Of a stretch of 60,226 nt of DNA, positions 43,401 to 52,448 are shown one piece after another (within the stretch, counting starts at the first letter, position 1; each line of letters begins with the position of its first letter). Under the pieces are notes generated by a model, which ran no database searches, was not told the origin of the DNA, and saw only the letters and a list, made by a program, of their open reading frames with translations. Position numbers and translations under genes: made by a program. The stretch lies in assembly GCA_024277525.1 (NCBI GenBank), contig JAJRUZ010000043.1:1-60226 (forward strand), written 5' to 3'. This stretch comes from Caldifarciminota bacterium (lineage in GTDB: Bacteria; Hydrothermota; Hydrothermia; Hydrothermales; JAJRUZ01).

Positions 43401-45862
43401 AAGATGCAAAAATTTACTCTCCTCCTCCAGGGGTTCACATAGTTACCACATCCGAAGGTGAAGAAGAGGAAAGGACACTTGTTTTAAAATTCAAAAATTT
43501 TGAACCGAATGATGTAGGAATAGCAATAAGACAGATTCCCAATTATCAAGACTTCTGGGAATATAAAAAGTTAAAATTTTATTTAAAAGCTGTGGTACCC
43601 GATACAATAAAATCTTTACCTACATTTTTTATAAGGTTTGCAAGTGTTGATACCAGCAATTATTATGAATACAGAGTAAAGAATGTACCGAAGGAATGGA
43701 AAGAATTTGAGATTGATATTGAAAAATTTACCCAGTTAAAAAATAAGAGAGGGAACAAATCCACCGATACCCTTTATTCAGATCCTTCTTTTCCCAATTA
43801 TTATGTAAAGGGCAATCCGAATTTTAAGAAAATAAATAAATACATAATCGGGGTTAAGAATGAAAGTAATGAAAAAATGTCAGGGGAAGTATGGTTTAAT
43901 GAATTGATAATTACCACTCCTGACAGGATGGGAGCTTATTCATTTGAGAGTTCAATAAATTACAACTTAGGAGAAATCGGAGGTTTATCTTTTAGTTATT
44001 CCCGAAATTCGGCAGGCTTTGCAGGAGAAAATCTCAAAAGGCAATTAAATTCACAAGAAAATTTGGGAGGAAATATTTCTTTAAATTTAAATAAACTTTT
44101 AAATATAAACTTTTTAAATCTTTCTTTCGGTTATTCGGCTTCAAAGAGTAAGACTCTTCCTATATTCCTTCCCAGTTCGGATATAAAATTGACAAAAGAA
44201 CAATCGGAAAGAGAAAAGAGTGAATCTTTTGCAAACTCATTCAGCTTCAGTATATCACGGAATTTAGCAAATAAGAAAACAGAAGAAGGACTGAAAGATA
44301 AAATTTTCAAATATACAATTGATGCTCTTCAATACAGTACCTCTTTACAATATTCAAGAACCAATACACCTCTTAATAAAAATTACACCAGAAATTTTCA
44401 ACAATCCCTATCATACGGAATAACTATTCCTTTTAAGGGTATAAAAATATTAGGGCAGAGCATAAATCCTCTTCCTCAAAATATCCGAGCAGGAGTATCA
44501 TATTCAAAGATAAAAAGGAAAACCCTTGATTTTGTGTTGCCAGATTCGGTTTGGGCACAGACAATCTCGGTCAAACGGGAAGGCGGGGGACTAAATTACA
44601 ACATATTCAGAATCAGTCCTTTAAATGCATTAAAAATTGACTTTGGCGGAAAAGTCGATTATGACATAGGTCTCAAAAAATTGACAGGGAGGTTTTATGG
44701 AATGGATATCAGAAGAGGTACCAATTATTCATTAAGATACAATCCTACATTACCTTCATTCTTAAGAAACTTTGTAAGCCCTCTTAATTTCTCCTATAAT
44801 GCAACTTTTAATGATGAACATGATCCGATGAACCAGAAGGATAGTTTAAATCCTTTAAGAAGAATTAACAATTATTCAAGTTATTCAATTCAAACCGGTG
44901 TAAACACATTCAATATACTTGCACCTTTGATAAAGCTCATTATGAAGCTCGGTAATCCCAAAGCAATGAAAGACATAGATAAATTAAGGTATCTATTCAG
45001 AAATATAAGTATAACATATACAAGAAACTTAAGTTCAAGATACTATAATCTGACCAAACCACCTTCATTTTACTATGAGATAGGAAGAACAATGAATCCG
45101 CAAATTCAATATGAGGAAAATATAAACAATAGCATCCAAGACTCACGAAATATAGGAGCAAATACAGGGACTAAAATATTTGATATAGGAGTAAATGTGT
45201 CAGGTAACTATCAACAAAGTTTCACCTTTTATCCTGCTCAAAAGATAAAAACAGAAGATTACACCAAGAATTTTCCCAATATAAGTATTCAGGTCGGTAT
45301 GTTAAATAAGAAAATAAAAATACTTGATAGATATTTATCAAACTTATCTCTAAAAAGTTCATATAATTCTACAAACAAGCAAAATATTTCTTCTTATAAT
45401 AAAACTGAAACAAAGACAACAAACTTTACCCCTTTATTTTCCATTCAAGGTAGAACAAGAAATGGTGTAGGGTTCAGTATATCTCACACAAAGACACAGA
45501 GCCTGAGATTGAAGTACAGCGGTAGTACGGTAACAGAAGAAAAGACACTTATGAAAGGAATTCAGGCTTCCCTGGATTTTTCAATCTCAAAATCGCTTTC
45601 AAAAAAGCTCTTCGGATTTATGAAAATAAGGTCTCAGGTTAATGCAAGCATAACTTTTTCACATCAGAATAACAAGACAATAGCCAGAGGGATAGAAAGA
45701 AATAATACAGCTATGACAAGTTTAAACGGAACATTGAGTTTCAGATTTACCGAGGATATAACAGGGAGTGCTACAATGTCTTACAATAACAAAAAAGATA
45801 ATTTAAGGGGAACATCAAATAAAGACTTCGGAATTAACTTCGGAGTAAGGATTAACTTTTAA
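40439..45862 (+). CDS. sprA: SprA-family type IX secretion translocon protein
   Basis: 1807 residues, shorter than Flavobacterium SprA (about 2400). It has a hydrophobic export start. SprA landmarks are in order: RLRVNTEGIIGGKIHIRLDH near 152-170, RIVEGSEEVYFG... DYIIDYETGTLTIL near 516-548, PDPNTRGSAYLDDMEATKLE near 661-678, RPGTKGDVAFASLTQLLSR, and GEVWFNELIITTPDRMGAYS. The C-terminal half is beta-barrel strands ending in FGINFGVRINF. SprA forms the huge single-chain outer-membrane barrel through which T9SS substrates pass, plugged by PorV. The start overlaps the lspA stop (ATGA) and porV faces it 68 bp downstream. SprA homologues also occur outside Bacteroidota. Confidence 0.92.
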   Translation: MIYLTFIFFIHTQNYLDSLLLNAIEKNYVSESLKTIDSIEVKFIYRKDNLIRIEGKTLKDKEKVEEKIIESIKKELSSESVQKVAKRGTGLIPDITIPIPVELPFGLKEETKVKINGFQDLSMGLRRRSYSNEAKTTPQGSSSPEIQLNQRLRVNTEGIIGGKIHIRLDHDSERESQDLNTIKIRYEGDEDEIIKSIEGGNKIGKGGGGGLFGISAQFQLGPLNLNTKIAREVGNRKEIEFEKGGVEIDTLEIEDKDYVKDRFFILPLLPGEEIISDSVYIFYDDNEPTNILKPVEARTFLEDNPDSLSDKTYIFELLTKGIDWDFAFCGNVIQIKKEDITQNFRLAVYYKTTQRKIGYYNPNNQNDTAKLMLIRDVDLNDAEDPTWKYMLKNIYYIGELRGDSGSIIIYRDESSVPVYVENGKTFLQILGLDNNGDGVIDEQIEYQGVPNFIPYQHGYLFFPDPEPFASPKLSKKDTIIYKYRSGTEVEQRNVKYKIRVITQRRPEVINLGFTRIVEGSEEVYFGSEKWERGKDYIIDYETGTLTILNDEYKTDFSRKLKIKFNESALFQTKKRTTVTLNGNYDVGQNSKLNFGIKYRGESTTEQKPRFGEEPKRVLLINSNFNFQKEFSFNPLSFLPWLREIKSPLLKASFKFNQAFPDPNTRGSAYLDDMEATKLEIPISLSYTNWIYGSLPSYLKDDSLISPVRVEDDYVNKLIWVETNKFTNADIYPYVPGAQAKKTANVMKIIIRPGTKGDVAFASLTQLLSRDGFDLSSYDYIELIIKADKGIMGIDIGTEINEDALMRDAQGNLIGLGILNTEDGANGGPRDGQYEAIEDVGLDMAPDGSKNDAGNDNFDAGNIEKVNGTEGNGRLDTEDLNRNGFLDKEDHCFTYVINLEEENYDQINNGFKFYKIPLDKVTKIYGKPDIRLIKKIRIFFTGFDKTDTIYIARLSITGNRYVAKGIFNKGKPADSTSKQFTITTYSNQEDAKIYSPPPGVHIVTTSEGEEEERTLVLKFKNFEPNDVGIAIRQIPNYQDFWEYKKLKFYLKAVVPDTIKSLPTFFIRFASVDTSNYYEYRVKNVPKEWKEFEIDIEKFTQLKNKRGNKSTDTLYSDPSFPNYYVKGNPNFKKINKYIIGVKNESNEKMSGEVWFNELIITTPDRMGAYSFESSINYNLGEIGGLSFSYSRNSAGFAGENLKRQLNSQENLGGNISLNLNKLLNINFLNLSFGYSASKSKTLPIFLPSSDIKLTKEQSEREKSESFANSFSFSISRNLANKKTEEGLKDKIFKYTIDALQYSTSLQYSRTNTPLNKNYTRNFQQSLSYGITIPFKGIKILGQSINPLPQNIRAGVSYSKIKRKTLDFVLPDSVWAQTISVKREGGGLNYNIFRISPLNALKIDFGGKVDYDIGLKKLTGRFYGMDIRRGTNYSLRYNPTLPSFLRNFVSPLNFSYNATFNDEHDPMNQKDSLNPLRRINNYSSYSIQTGVNTFNILAPLIKLIMKLGNPKAMKDIDKLRYLFRNISITYTRNLSSRYYNLTKPPSFYYEIGRTMNPQIQYEENINNSIQDSRNIGANTGTKIFDIGVNVSGNYQQSFTFYPAQKIKTEDYTKNFPNISIQVGMLNKKIKILDRYLSNLSLKSSYNSTNKQNISSYNKTETKTTNFTPLFSIQGRTRNGVGFSISHTKTQSLRLKYSGSTVTEEKTLMKGIQASLDFSISKSLSKKLFGFMKIRSQVNASITFSHQNNKTIARGIERNNTAMTSLNGTLSFRFTEDITGSATMSYNNKKDNLRGTSNKDFGINFGVRINF

Positions 45863-45930
45863 ACAAATTATCTCAAATATTCCTCTACTTCTGCACCCAA
45901 AAATTGAAATAACTTACAAAATTCTATTTA

Positions 45931-46965
45931 TTAAAAAACGTATCCGAGTGAAAATCTGTAATTCTGAGTATCAAAGTCATAAATTGGAGAATCAACTCCG
46001 ATATCAAATGTGAATTTACCCAATTTCACACCCCCACCGAACATAGGACCTTTTCGGTAACCTTCCGCATCCCAGAAATATCCGAATCTCAATGAAACGA
46101 AATCATAATATGTAAATTCAACACCGAAATGCTTCCAAGCCTCCCACCATACATAACTGAATCCCTGCTCATCCCAATCTTTTTTGAGATTAACAAGAAT
46201 CTTTGTGATATCAGATGCAAAAGTAAATTTCACCGCTTCACTCCTGTATAAAGGAAGAGCAATACCTATTTTAAGGGTCCTGGGAAGCGGGTCCTCTCCT
46301 CCACCCTGTCTTGTATATCTGATTCCGGGTCCGAAATTTAAGAGAGAAAGCCCGAAATTTAAACCGGGTAAAATTTTGCTTTCAGAGGAGAATTTATATT
46401 TATATAAAAGTCCTGCATCAAAGGCATACGTTATACCGGTTCCACCACCTCCTGACTCAGGGAAAAATCTCTTTACAAGCCAATCAGGGGCAAGAAAAGA
46501 ATAAATGAATTTTGCGCCGATTCCTACACCGAGATTTTCATAGATTTTATATCCGTAATTTAAAGTAACAGCAAAATCAAAATTAACAAACCTCGCTATC
46601 GGCGTGCCATCCCAGTCATATACCTCTGTCTCACCTGTAGTTAAATATATAATATGTCCTCCAACGGAGCCCAAATCACTCATCGGTTTAACAAATCCGA
46701 AAAACTCATAATACATATCGGGCCATAAACCCGTAAGCCAATTTGAATGCTGTAAAGTTACCTCTGTATTTTCAAAAAACGGAATCCCCCCGGGATTGTA
46801 AAAAGTGGCAGTTGCATCATCAGCAACAGCAGTAAACGCGGCTCCCATCCCTACCGCTCTTGCACCGGGAAATATTGTTAAAAATACAACCGCAGCATCA
46901 CTCGCCGCCGAAAAAAGCAAAGCGGGAAAAACAATCACTATAATTAAAGTTTTTAAAAATTTCAT
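45931..46965 (-). CDS. porV: PorV-family outer-membrane protein (T9SS)
   Basis: 344 residues. The signal peptide LIIVIVFPALLFSAASDAA is followed by the PorV/PorQ signature FPGARAVGMGAAFTAVADDA and ATFYNPGGI. A 14-strand-type barrel ends in NYRFSLGYVF. In Porphyromonas, PorV binds sorting domains and shuttles cargo from SprA to the PorU attachment complex. PorQ-like paralogues share the fold, so the exact role rests on its position beside sprA. AGGAGG precedes the ATG. Confidence 0.88.
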   Translation of the reverse strand: MKFLKTLIIVIVFPALLFSAASDAAVVFLTIFPGARAVGMGAAFTAVADDATATFYNPGGIPFFENTEVTLQHSNWLTGLWPDMYYEFFGFVKPMSDLGSVGGHIIYLTTGETEVYDWDGTPIARFVNFDFAVTLNYGYKIYENLGVGIGAKFIYSFLAPDWLVKRFFPESGGGGTGITYAFDAGLLYKYKFSSESKILPGLNFGLSLLNFGPGIRYTRQGGGEDPLPRTLKIGIALPLYRSEAVKFTFASDITKILVNLKKDWDEQGFSYVWWEAWKHFGVEFTYYDFVSLRFGYFWDAEGYRKGPMFGGGVKLGKFTFDIGVDSPIYDFDTQNYRFSLGYVF

Positions 46966-46984
46966 GTTTTTCCTCCTTTATAAT

Positions 46985-47013
46985 ATTATATCCTATAAAA
47001 TTAATTTTTTCAA
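46985..47013 (-). promoter_or_regulatory. Promoter of porV
   Basis: Minus strand TTGAAA (47008-47013), 17 bp, TATAAT (46985-46990); leader about 15 nt with AGGAGG. Confidence 0.65.
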
Positions 47014-47015
47014 CA

Positions 47016-47792
47016 ATGGAAAAAATAATAGGCATTATAACCGATTTCGGATTTGAAAATCCCTATGTGGGGTCTGTAAAGGCTAAAATCTATGAAACTG
47101 CAGGAAATGAGATTGAAATAATTGACATATTCCATCATATTGAAAAACACAACATAAGGGAAGCTGCCTATTGGATAAATTTCTTATATAAGGATTACCC
47201 TGAGGGCACAATATTTTTATGTGTTATAGATCCGACCGTAGGGACAGAAAGAAAAGGAATTTTAGTATCACTCGAAAACAGATTTTTTATAGGTCCGGAT
47301 AACGGGATCTTTACCCTCTTAATAAAAAAGAAGGCAAAAGTTTACATTTTACCGCTCCCTCCTGAAACTGCTTCTTCTACATTTCATGCAAGGGATTATT
47401 TTTCCGTATGGACCGCAAAAATAGCAGTTTCACCTTTCATAATCAGAACGCTTAAAGTCCACAAAAATCCCTGTATTCTTAAACTACCGAAAAGTTATAA
47501 GAAAAATAATAAAATTTTCGGTAACGCGGTGATAAAGGATAAATTCGGAAACATCCTAACAGATATCCCCAATTCATGGATAGAAAATAAAAGATTGATA
47601 CTTAAAATAAAAAATTTCAAAATTATCGGACCCTCAAAAACATATGCGGATAAAAATAAAGGAGAACTCCTTTTTTTAAAAGGAAGTTTCGGATTTGTTG
47701 AAATTGCTGCAAATATGGAAAGTGCCTTTGATGTTATAAAACCCGAATTCCCTGAAGAGATTGAAATTGAAGAAGAAAAAAATTTAAAGTAA
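47016..47792 (+). CDS. S-adenosyl-L-methionine hydrolase (adenosine-forming), DUF62 family
   Basis: 258 residues. IIGIITDFGFENPYVGSVKA is the N-terminal signature, and CVIDPTVGTERKGI and FIGPDNGIFTLL follow. FHARDYFSVW carries the His/Arg/Asp relay that activates water or hydroxide. The family splits SAM to adenosine and methionine, or uses halide in SalL. The C-terminal beta domain shows FGNILTDI. It is separated from the next gene by 3 nt, so it shares an operon with an aminotransferase and aspartokinase, making a methionine/lysine metabolic link plausible. Confidence 0.93.
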   Translation: MEKIIGIITDFGFENPYVGSVKAKIYETAGNEIEIIDIFHHIEKHNIREAAYWINFLYKDYPEGTIFLCVIDPTVGTERKGILVSLENRFFIGPDNGIFTLLIKKKAKVYILPLPPETASSTFHARDYFSVWTAKIAVSPFIIRTLKVHKNPCILKLPKSYKKNNKIFGNAVIKDKFGNILTDIPNSWIENKRLILKIKNFKIIGPSKTYADKNKGELLFLKGSFGFVEIAANMESAFDVIKPEFPEEIEIEEEKNLK

Positions 47793-47795
47793 AAA

Positions 47796-48935
47796 ATGGA
47801 ATTTTCAAAAAGAATTAAAAAATTTCCTCATTATTTTTTTGAGGAACTGGATAAATTAAAGGAAAAATATAGAGAGGATCTAATTGATATGGGTGTCGGA
47901 GACCCTGATCTTCCTACACCTTCTGAAATTATTGAAATACTTACAAAGGAGGCAAAAAATCCGATATTTCACAAATACTCCCCTTATCAGGGTTTTAAGT
48001 TTCTGAAAAAAGCAATTATTAGTTATTATAAGAAAAGATTTGATGTCAATTTGAAAGAAGAAGAAGTTCTTGTACTCATAGGCTCAAAAGAAGGGCTTTC
48101 CCATCTCGCATTTGTTTTAATTGATGAGGGAACCTATTCTCTGATTCCGGATCCTGCTTATCCTGCTTATGAACTTGCCTCAAAAATGGCGGGTGCTGAA
48201 ATTTATAAACTTTCTCTTAAAGAAGAGAATGGTTTTTTACCCGATTTTTCAGAAATCAAAAATGATATTTTTGAAAAAACAAGGGTTTTATATCTGAATT
48301 ATCCGAATAATCCAACAGGTGCGGAGGCAAATCTTGAGTTTTTTAAGGATGCACAAAATCTGGCTAAAAAATATGACTTCGCACTTGTCAATGACCTTTG
48401 TTATGCAGAAATTTATGAAGAAAATAAACCTGTTTCTTTATTACAGGTATCAAAGGAAAATTGTGTTGAATTCAATTCATTATCAAAAACATTTAATATG
48501 ACAGGTTGGAGAATTGCTTTTGTGTGCGGAGATGAAAGAATTATTCAAAATCTTGCAAAGTTTAAAACTGTTATAGATAATTCCCAATTCGGTGCAATTC
48601 AAAAGGCTGCGGAATTTGCCCTTTTAAATTTTGAAAAATTAAATAAACCGATAAGGGAAAGATATAAAAAAAGGAGAGAAAAATTAAAAAACACATTAAT
48701 GGAACTCGGAATGCCTTTTTTCAATTCACAATCAACTTTTTATATCTGGGCTAAACCGAAAAGCCGCTCAAGTTATGATTTTTGTTTAAAACTTCTGGAG
48801 AAGAAAAAACTGATGGTTATTCCCGGAGAAGGATTCGGAGAAAAAGGAAAGAATTATATAAGATTCAGCATCACTGTATCAGATGATAAATTTGAGGAAG
48901 CATTGAAAAGATTGAGAGAATTTTTTAATGATTAA
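47796..48935 (+). CDS. PLP-dependent class I/II aminotransferase, possibly LL-diaminopimelate type
   Basis: 379 residues. IDMGVGDPDLPTPSEIIEIL and KYSPYQGFKFLKKAI begin the fold; YPNNPTGAEA is the substrate-binding loop, the cofactor Lys sits in SLSKTFNMTGWR, and NYIRFSITVSDDKF ends it. The 'GDPDLPTP' start and the neighbouring aspartokinase are typical of DapL-like enzymes that make LL-diaminopimelate in lysine and peptidoglycan synthesis. An aspartate or alanine aminotransferase cannot be excluded. Overlaps the aspartokinase by 8 nt. Confidence 0.88.
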   Translation: MEFSKRIKKFPHYFFEELDKLKEKYREDLIDMGVGDPDLPTPSEIIEILTKEAKNPIFHKYSPYQGFKFLKKAIISYYKKRFDVNLKEEEVLVLIGSKEGLSHLAFVLIDEGTYSLIPDPAYPAYELASKMAGAEIYKLSLKEENGFLPDFSEIKNDIFEKTRVLYLNYPNNPTGAEANLEFFKDAQNLAKKYDFALVNDLCYAEIYEENKPVSLLQVSKENCVEFNSLSKTFNMTGWRIAFVCGDERIIQNLAKFKTVIDNSQFGAIQKAAEFALLNFEKLNKPIRERYKKRREKLKNTLMELGMPFFNSQSTFYIWAKPKSRSSYDFCLKLLEKKKLMVIPGEGFGEKGKNYIRFSITVSDDKFEEALKRLREFFND

Positions 48936-50121
48936 AGTATTAAAATTCGGAGGAGAAGTATTAAAAAACACTTTGAGAATTAAAAAAGCAGCAGAAGAAG
49001 TTAAAAAAATTGTTGATAAAAAATTTCATCCGGTTGTCATTGTTTCTGCAATGGGGGACACAACGGATGAACTCCTTGAACTTTCATCTAAAATTACAAA
49101 AAATCCTGATCCAAGAGAGATTGATATGCTTTTAACTGCCGGAGAAAGAATTTCAATGGCTCTTTTTGCAATGGCTCTGAGAGAAAAAGGAATAAAGGCA
49201 AAATCATTAACAGGCTCTCAGGCAGGAATATTAACCGATACAAGACACAGTAACGCACACATTATTGAAATAAAGGGAAAGAGAATTATTGAAATAATAA
49301 AAAAAGGAGAAATACCGATTATAGCGGGTTTTCAGGGAGTAAGTATTGAGAAAGAAATTACAACTCTCGGAAGAGGCGGTTCTGACCTAACAGCAGCCGC
49401 GGTTTCAGTTTTCTTAGGGTCAAAAGAAGTGATATTTTACAAAGATGTGGATGGAATTTATTCCTTGCCCCCAAAAATTTTCAAAAATGCAAAAAAGATA
49501 AAAGAACTGTGTTATGAAGAAATGCTTTTTCTATCAGAATACGGAGCAGAAGTATTAAATCCAAGAGCAGTGGCAATAGGAATGAAGTTTGGTTTAAAAT
49601 TTTTTATTAAAAATTTATACAAAAAAGACCAAACGGTGATTAAAAAAGAAGCAATTGAAACCCCTTATATTAAAGCAATAACAATTAAGAAAGGAATATC
49701 ACTTCTTGTCCTTGAAAAGGTTAAGGAAAATTTTGAAATCCCTCAGGTTGCAGAATTTCTTAATGAAAAGAATGTAAGTGTTTTATTTTTTATGCACGGA
49801 ATAAGGGATAAGAAGGGGGTTGATTTGTTATACACAATAGAAAGTAAAAATTTCAGCAAAAAAATTATCTCAGAATTAAAGAAAATGTATAAACCTTACA
49901 GAATAAAAGTTATGGAAAAATTGGGAACATTGACCCTTGTGGGTTACGGAATAGGAGACTCACCTGATATTCTGGGAAAATCAATGAAAGAACTTGAAAA
50001 AAACAGAATTCACATTTATGCAATTTTCTCCGCAAGACCCGGAATCATATTTGTTTTAAAAGAAAAAGATTTAAAAAAGAGCGCCAAAATTTTATCGGAA
50101 AAATGGGGATTAATATATTAA
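48928..50121 (+). CDS. lysC: Aspartate kinase
   Basis: 397 residues. The amino-acid kinase domain begins KVLKFGGEVLKNTLRIK (usual GGTSV replaced by GGEVL). VVIVSAMGDTTDELLEL, RGGSDLTAAAVSVFLG and FYKDVDGIYSLPPKIF are diagnostic. Two C-terminal ACT domains (about 255-397) include TLVGYGIGDSPDILGKSM, the likely lysine/threonine feedback site. It makes aspartyl phosphate, the first step to lysine, threonine and methionine. It overlaps both neighbours. Confidence 0.94.
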   Translation: MIKVLKFGGEVLKNTLRIKKAAEEVKKIVDKKFHPVVIVSAMGDTTDELLELSSKITKNPDPREIDMLLTAGERISMALFAMALREKGIKAKSLTGSQAGILTDTRHSNAHIIEIKGKRIIEIIKKGEIPIIAGFQGVSIEKEITTLGRGGSDLTAAAVSVFLGSKEVIFYKDVDGIYSLPPKIFKNAKKIKELCYEEMLFLSEYGAEVLNPRAVAIGMKFGLKFFIKNLYKKDQTVIKKEAIETPYIKAITIKKGISLLVLEKVKENFEIPQVAEFLNEKNVSVLFFMHGIRDKKGVDLLYTIESKNFSKKIISELKKMYKPYRIKVMEKLGTLTLVGYGIGDSPDILGKSMKELEKNRIHIYAIFSARPGIIFVLKEKDLKKSAKILSEKWGLIY

Positions 50122-51416
50122 AAATCATTGAAAAAAAGAGGGACGGGAAAATTCTATCAAAAGAAGAAATTGAATTTTTTATAGAAGGTGTTATAAAGGG
50201 GAAAATTCCTGATTACCAAATTTCCGCTCTTCTAATGGCAATATATATAAACGGGATGAATGAAGAAGAGACATTTTATTTAACAAGGGCAATGAGGGAT
50301 TCGGGTAAAAGAATAGAAATAAAGGAAATTTCACCTCTTATAGATAAGCATTCCACAGGGGGAGTGGGAGATAAAGTTTCGCTTGCACTTGCTCCTTTGG
50401 TTGCAGTTTACGGGGTTTATGTCCCCATGATTTCCGGAAGAGCACTCGGACACACAGGAGGAACGGTTGATAAACTCGAAAGCATTCCGGGTTATAAAAC
50501 GGACTTAAATCCGGATGAGTTTGAGAGGATTGTTAAGAAAATCGGGTGTTCAATAATAGGTCAGTCGGAGCAGATTGCACCTGCGGATAAAACAATTTAC
50601 TCAATAAGGGATGTTACAGGAACCGTGCCTTCAATTCCGCTTATAACAGCAAGTATTTTATCAAAGAAATTATCACTCAATCTTGAGGGAATTGTATTTG
50701 ATGTTAAGGTCGGAACAGGAGCATTTATGGTTAAATTTCCTGATGCCGAAAATCTGGCGGGTTCTTTGGTAAAAATATCAAAAAAGATGGGGGTAAAAGT
50801 AAATGCTCTCATTACGGATATGAATGAACCCTTGGGAACAACTGTCGGCAATAGACTGGAAGTTATGGAAGTTTTATTTTATTTAAACGGTGCTGAAATT
50901 AAGGACCTTGACGAGGTCGTAAAAACTCTGGGCGCGTATATGTTAAAACTCGGTAATAAAACAGAGAATATTGATATAGGAAAGGAAATGATCGAAAAAG
51001 CAAGAAAAAACGGAAAGGGCTTAGAAAAGTTCTTGCAAATGGTAAATATGCACGGTGGAGATGTCTCCGCTCTTGAATTTTTAAGAATAGACGAATTCAT
51101 AAAAGCAAATTGTATTGATTTTGTTGAGGCGGATGTTGAGGGGTATATAACAAGAATGGATGCAAGAATTGTAGGCGAAACGGCAAGAATTTTGGGTGCG
51201 GGAAGGTTTAAAAAAGAAGACAAAATAATACCAGAGGCAGGCATTATTATCCATAAAAAGGTGGGAGACTATGTGAGAAAAGGAGAAAAAATATTTGAAA
51301 TAAGAAGCAGAGATGAGGACAGAATAGAAAAAGCAAAAAAAATGCTTTTAAATTCTCTTGATTATGACATAAATAAGCCCCCTGAAAGGATAATGATTTA
51401 CCGGGTAATTGAATAA
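50103..51416 (+). CDS. pdp: Pyrimidine-nucleoside phosphorylase (thymidine phosphorylase family)
   Basis: 437 residues. LIDKHSTGGVGDKVSLALA and MISGRALGHTGGTVDKLESI are the family hallmark, and the C-terminal domain ends with EAGIIIHKKVGDYVRKGEKI (biotinyl-like fold). It cleaves uridine or thymidine with phosphate for salvage. The length fits Pdp/DeoA; uridine versus thymidine preference is not visible. It overlaps aspartokinase by 19 nt and ends the operon. Confidence 0.94.
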   Translation: MGINILKIIEKKRDGKILSKEEIEFFIEGVIKGKIPDYQISALLMAIYINGMNEEETFYLTRAMRDSGKRIEIKEISPLIDKHSTGGVGDKVSLALAPLVAVYGVYVPMISGRALGHTGGTVDKLESIPGYKTDLNPDEFERIVKKIGCSIIGQSEQIAPADKTIYSIRDVTGTVPSIPLITASILSKKLSLNLEGIVFDVKVGTGAFMVKFPDAENLAGSLVKISKKMGVKVNALITDMNEPLGTTVGNRLEVMEVLFYLNGAEIKDLDEVVKTLGAYMLKLGNKTENIDIGKEMIEKARKNGKGLEKFLQMVNMHGGDVSALEFLRIDEFIKANCIDFVEADVEGYITRMDARIVGETARILGAGRFKKEDKIIPEAGIIIHKKVGDYVRKGEKIFEIRSRDEDRIEKAKKMLLNSLDYDINKPPERIMIYRVIE

Positions 51417-51506
51417 ATGAGAATAAGGAATCTTTCTTACAGTTCGAAACCACTTTTATATTCCCATCCACCGAGTAGAGTTGTATTCTTACGGCAAACA
51501 ATTTGC

Positions 51507-52448
51507 TTACCTCAAATAAACCCATAAAGAGGTTATCAAAAAATTTAAAATAGAAAGGGGCAGAAGTATTTTCCAGCCGATTTCAAGTGCCTGGTCAAAT
51601 CTAAACCTCGGTAAAGAAGCTCTTGCCCAGATAAATATAAATATTAAAGGAACAACCTTGATTACAAAACCCAGATAAGGAGGTAGGAAAAACAATTTCC
51701 AGCCCCCTAAATAGAGGGTTACAATGAGCGATGAAATGAGAATAATGTGTAAATATTCACCCAGGAAAAACCATGCAAATTTAATTGAACTGTATTCTGT
51801 ATGAAATCCTCCGGTTAATTCGGATTCTGCTTCCGGAATATCAAAAGGTGTTCTTTTTGTCTCCATAAAACCGCTTATTAAAAAGACAAAAAAGCCGAGA
51901 ATTTGAGGAAATATAAAAGGAATTTTCTGCATTTCAACAATTTCTCTTAATGAGAAACTACTTGCCTGAAAAGCAATACTTAAAATGCATATCAAAATTG
52001 CTGTTTCAAAAGATAAAAACATTAAAGCACCTCTTATTCCTCCTATCACAGAATATTTACTTGTAGAGGAAAATCCGCCGAAAATTACTCCATATAAAGT
52101 AAAAGAGGATAAGACAAGAAGCAAAATAAGACCAAGGTTGATATCCGGAAAGGGACCCTCGGGGGAGAGGGGAATCAAGAAAAAAGGTATAATTGCAAGC
52201 GAGGATATTATTAAAGGCGAAATAAAATATATAAATTTTGATGTGACTTTTAAAGGTGTAATGTCTTCCTTAAAAAAAAGCTTTATAGCATCTGCTATCG
52301 GCTGAAAAAAACCTTTCGGTCCTGCTCTATTCGGACCTATTCTATCCTGAAAATAAGCAAGCAGTTTTCTTTCAACATATGTCATATAGGCTGCGAGACC
52401 GATAAGAGTAAAAATGAAAATAAAAGATTTAATCAAGAATTCTTTCAT
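51507..52448 (-). CDS. nuoH: NADH-quinone oxidoreductase subunit H
   Basis: 313 residues with about eight membrane helices. MTYVERKLLAYFQDRIGPNR, GFFQPIADAIKLFFKEDITP, DIPEAESELTGGFHTEYSSI and WARASLPRFRFDQALEIGWK are NuoH motifs lining the quinone site. The subunit is shared by complex I and membrane hydrogenases; these motifs are of the complex I kind. No other nuo gene is in the window, so it is detached from the usual nuo operon. Its start overlaps the mgtC stop by 4 nt. Confidence 0.95.
   Translation of the reverse strand: MKEFLIKSFIFIFTLIGLAAYMTYVERKLLAYFQDRIGPNRAGPKGFFQPIADAIKLFFKEDITPLKVTSKFIYFISPLIISSLAIIPFFLIPLSPEGPFPDINLGLILLLVLSSFTLYGVIFGGFSSTSKYSVIGGIRGALMFLSFETAILICILSIAFQASSFSLREIVEMQKIPFIFPQILGFFVFLISGFMETKRTPFDIPEAESELTGGFHTEYSSIKFAWFFLGEYLHIILISSLIVTLYLGGWKLFFLPPYLGFVIKVVPLIFIFIWARASLPRFRFDQALEIGWKILLPLSILNFLITSLWVYLR

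Noticed and set aside
51417-51506. tRNA or terminator after pdp (contains TTCGAAACC)
   Set aside because: No cloverleaf and only weak short inverted repeats without a T-run.
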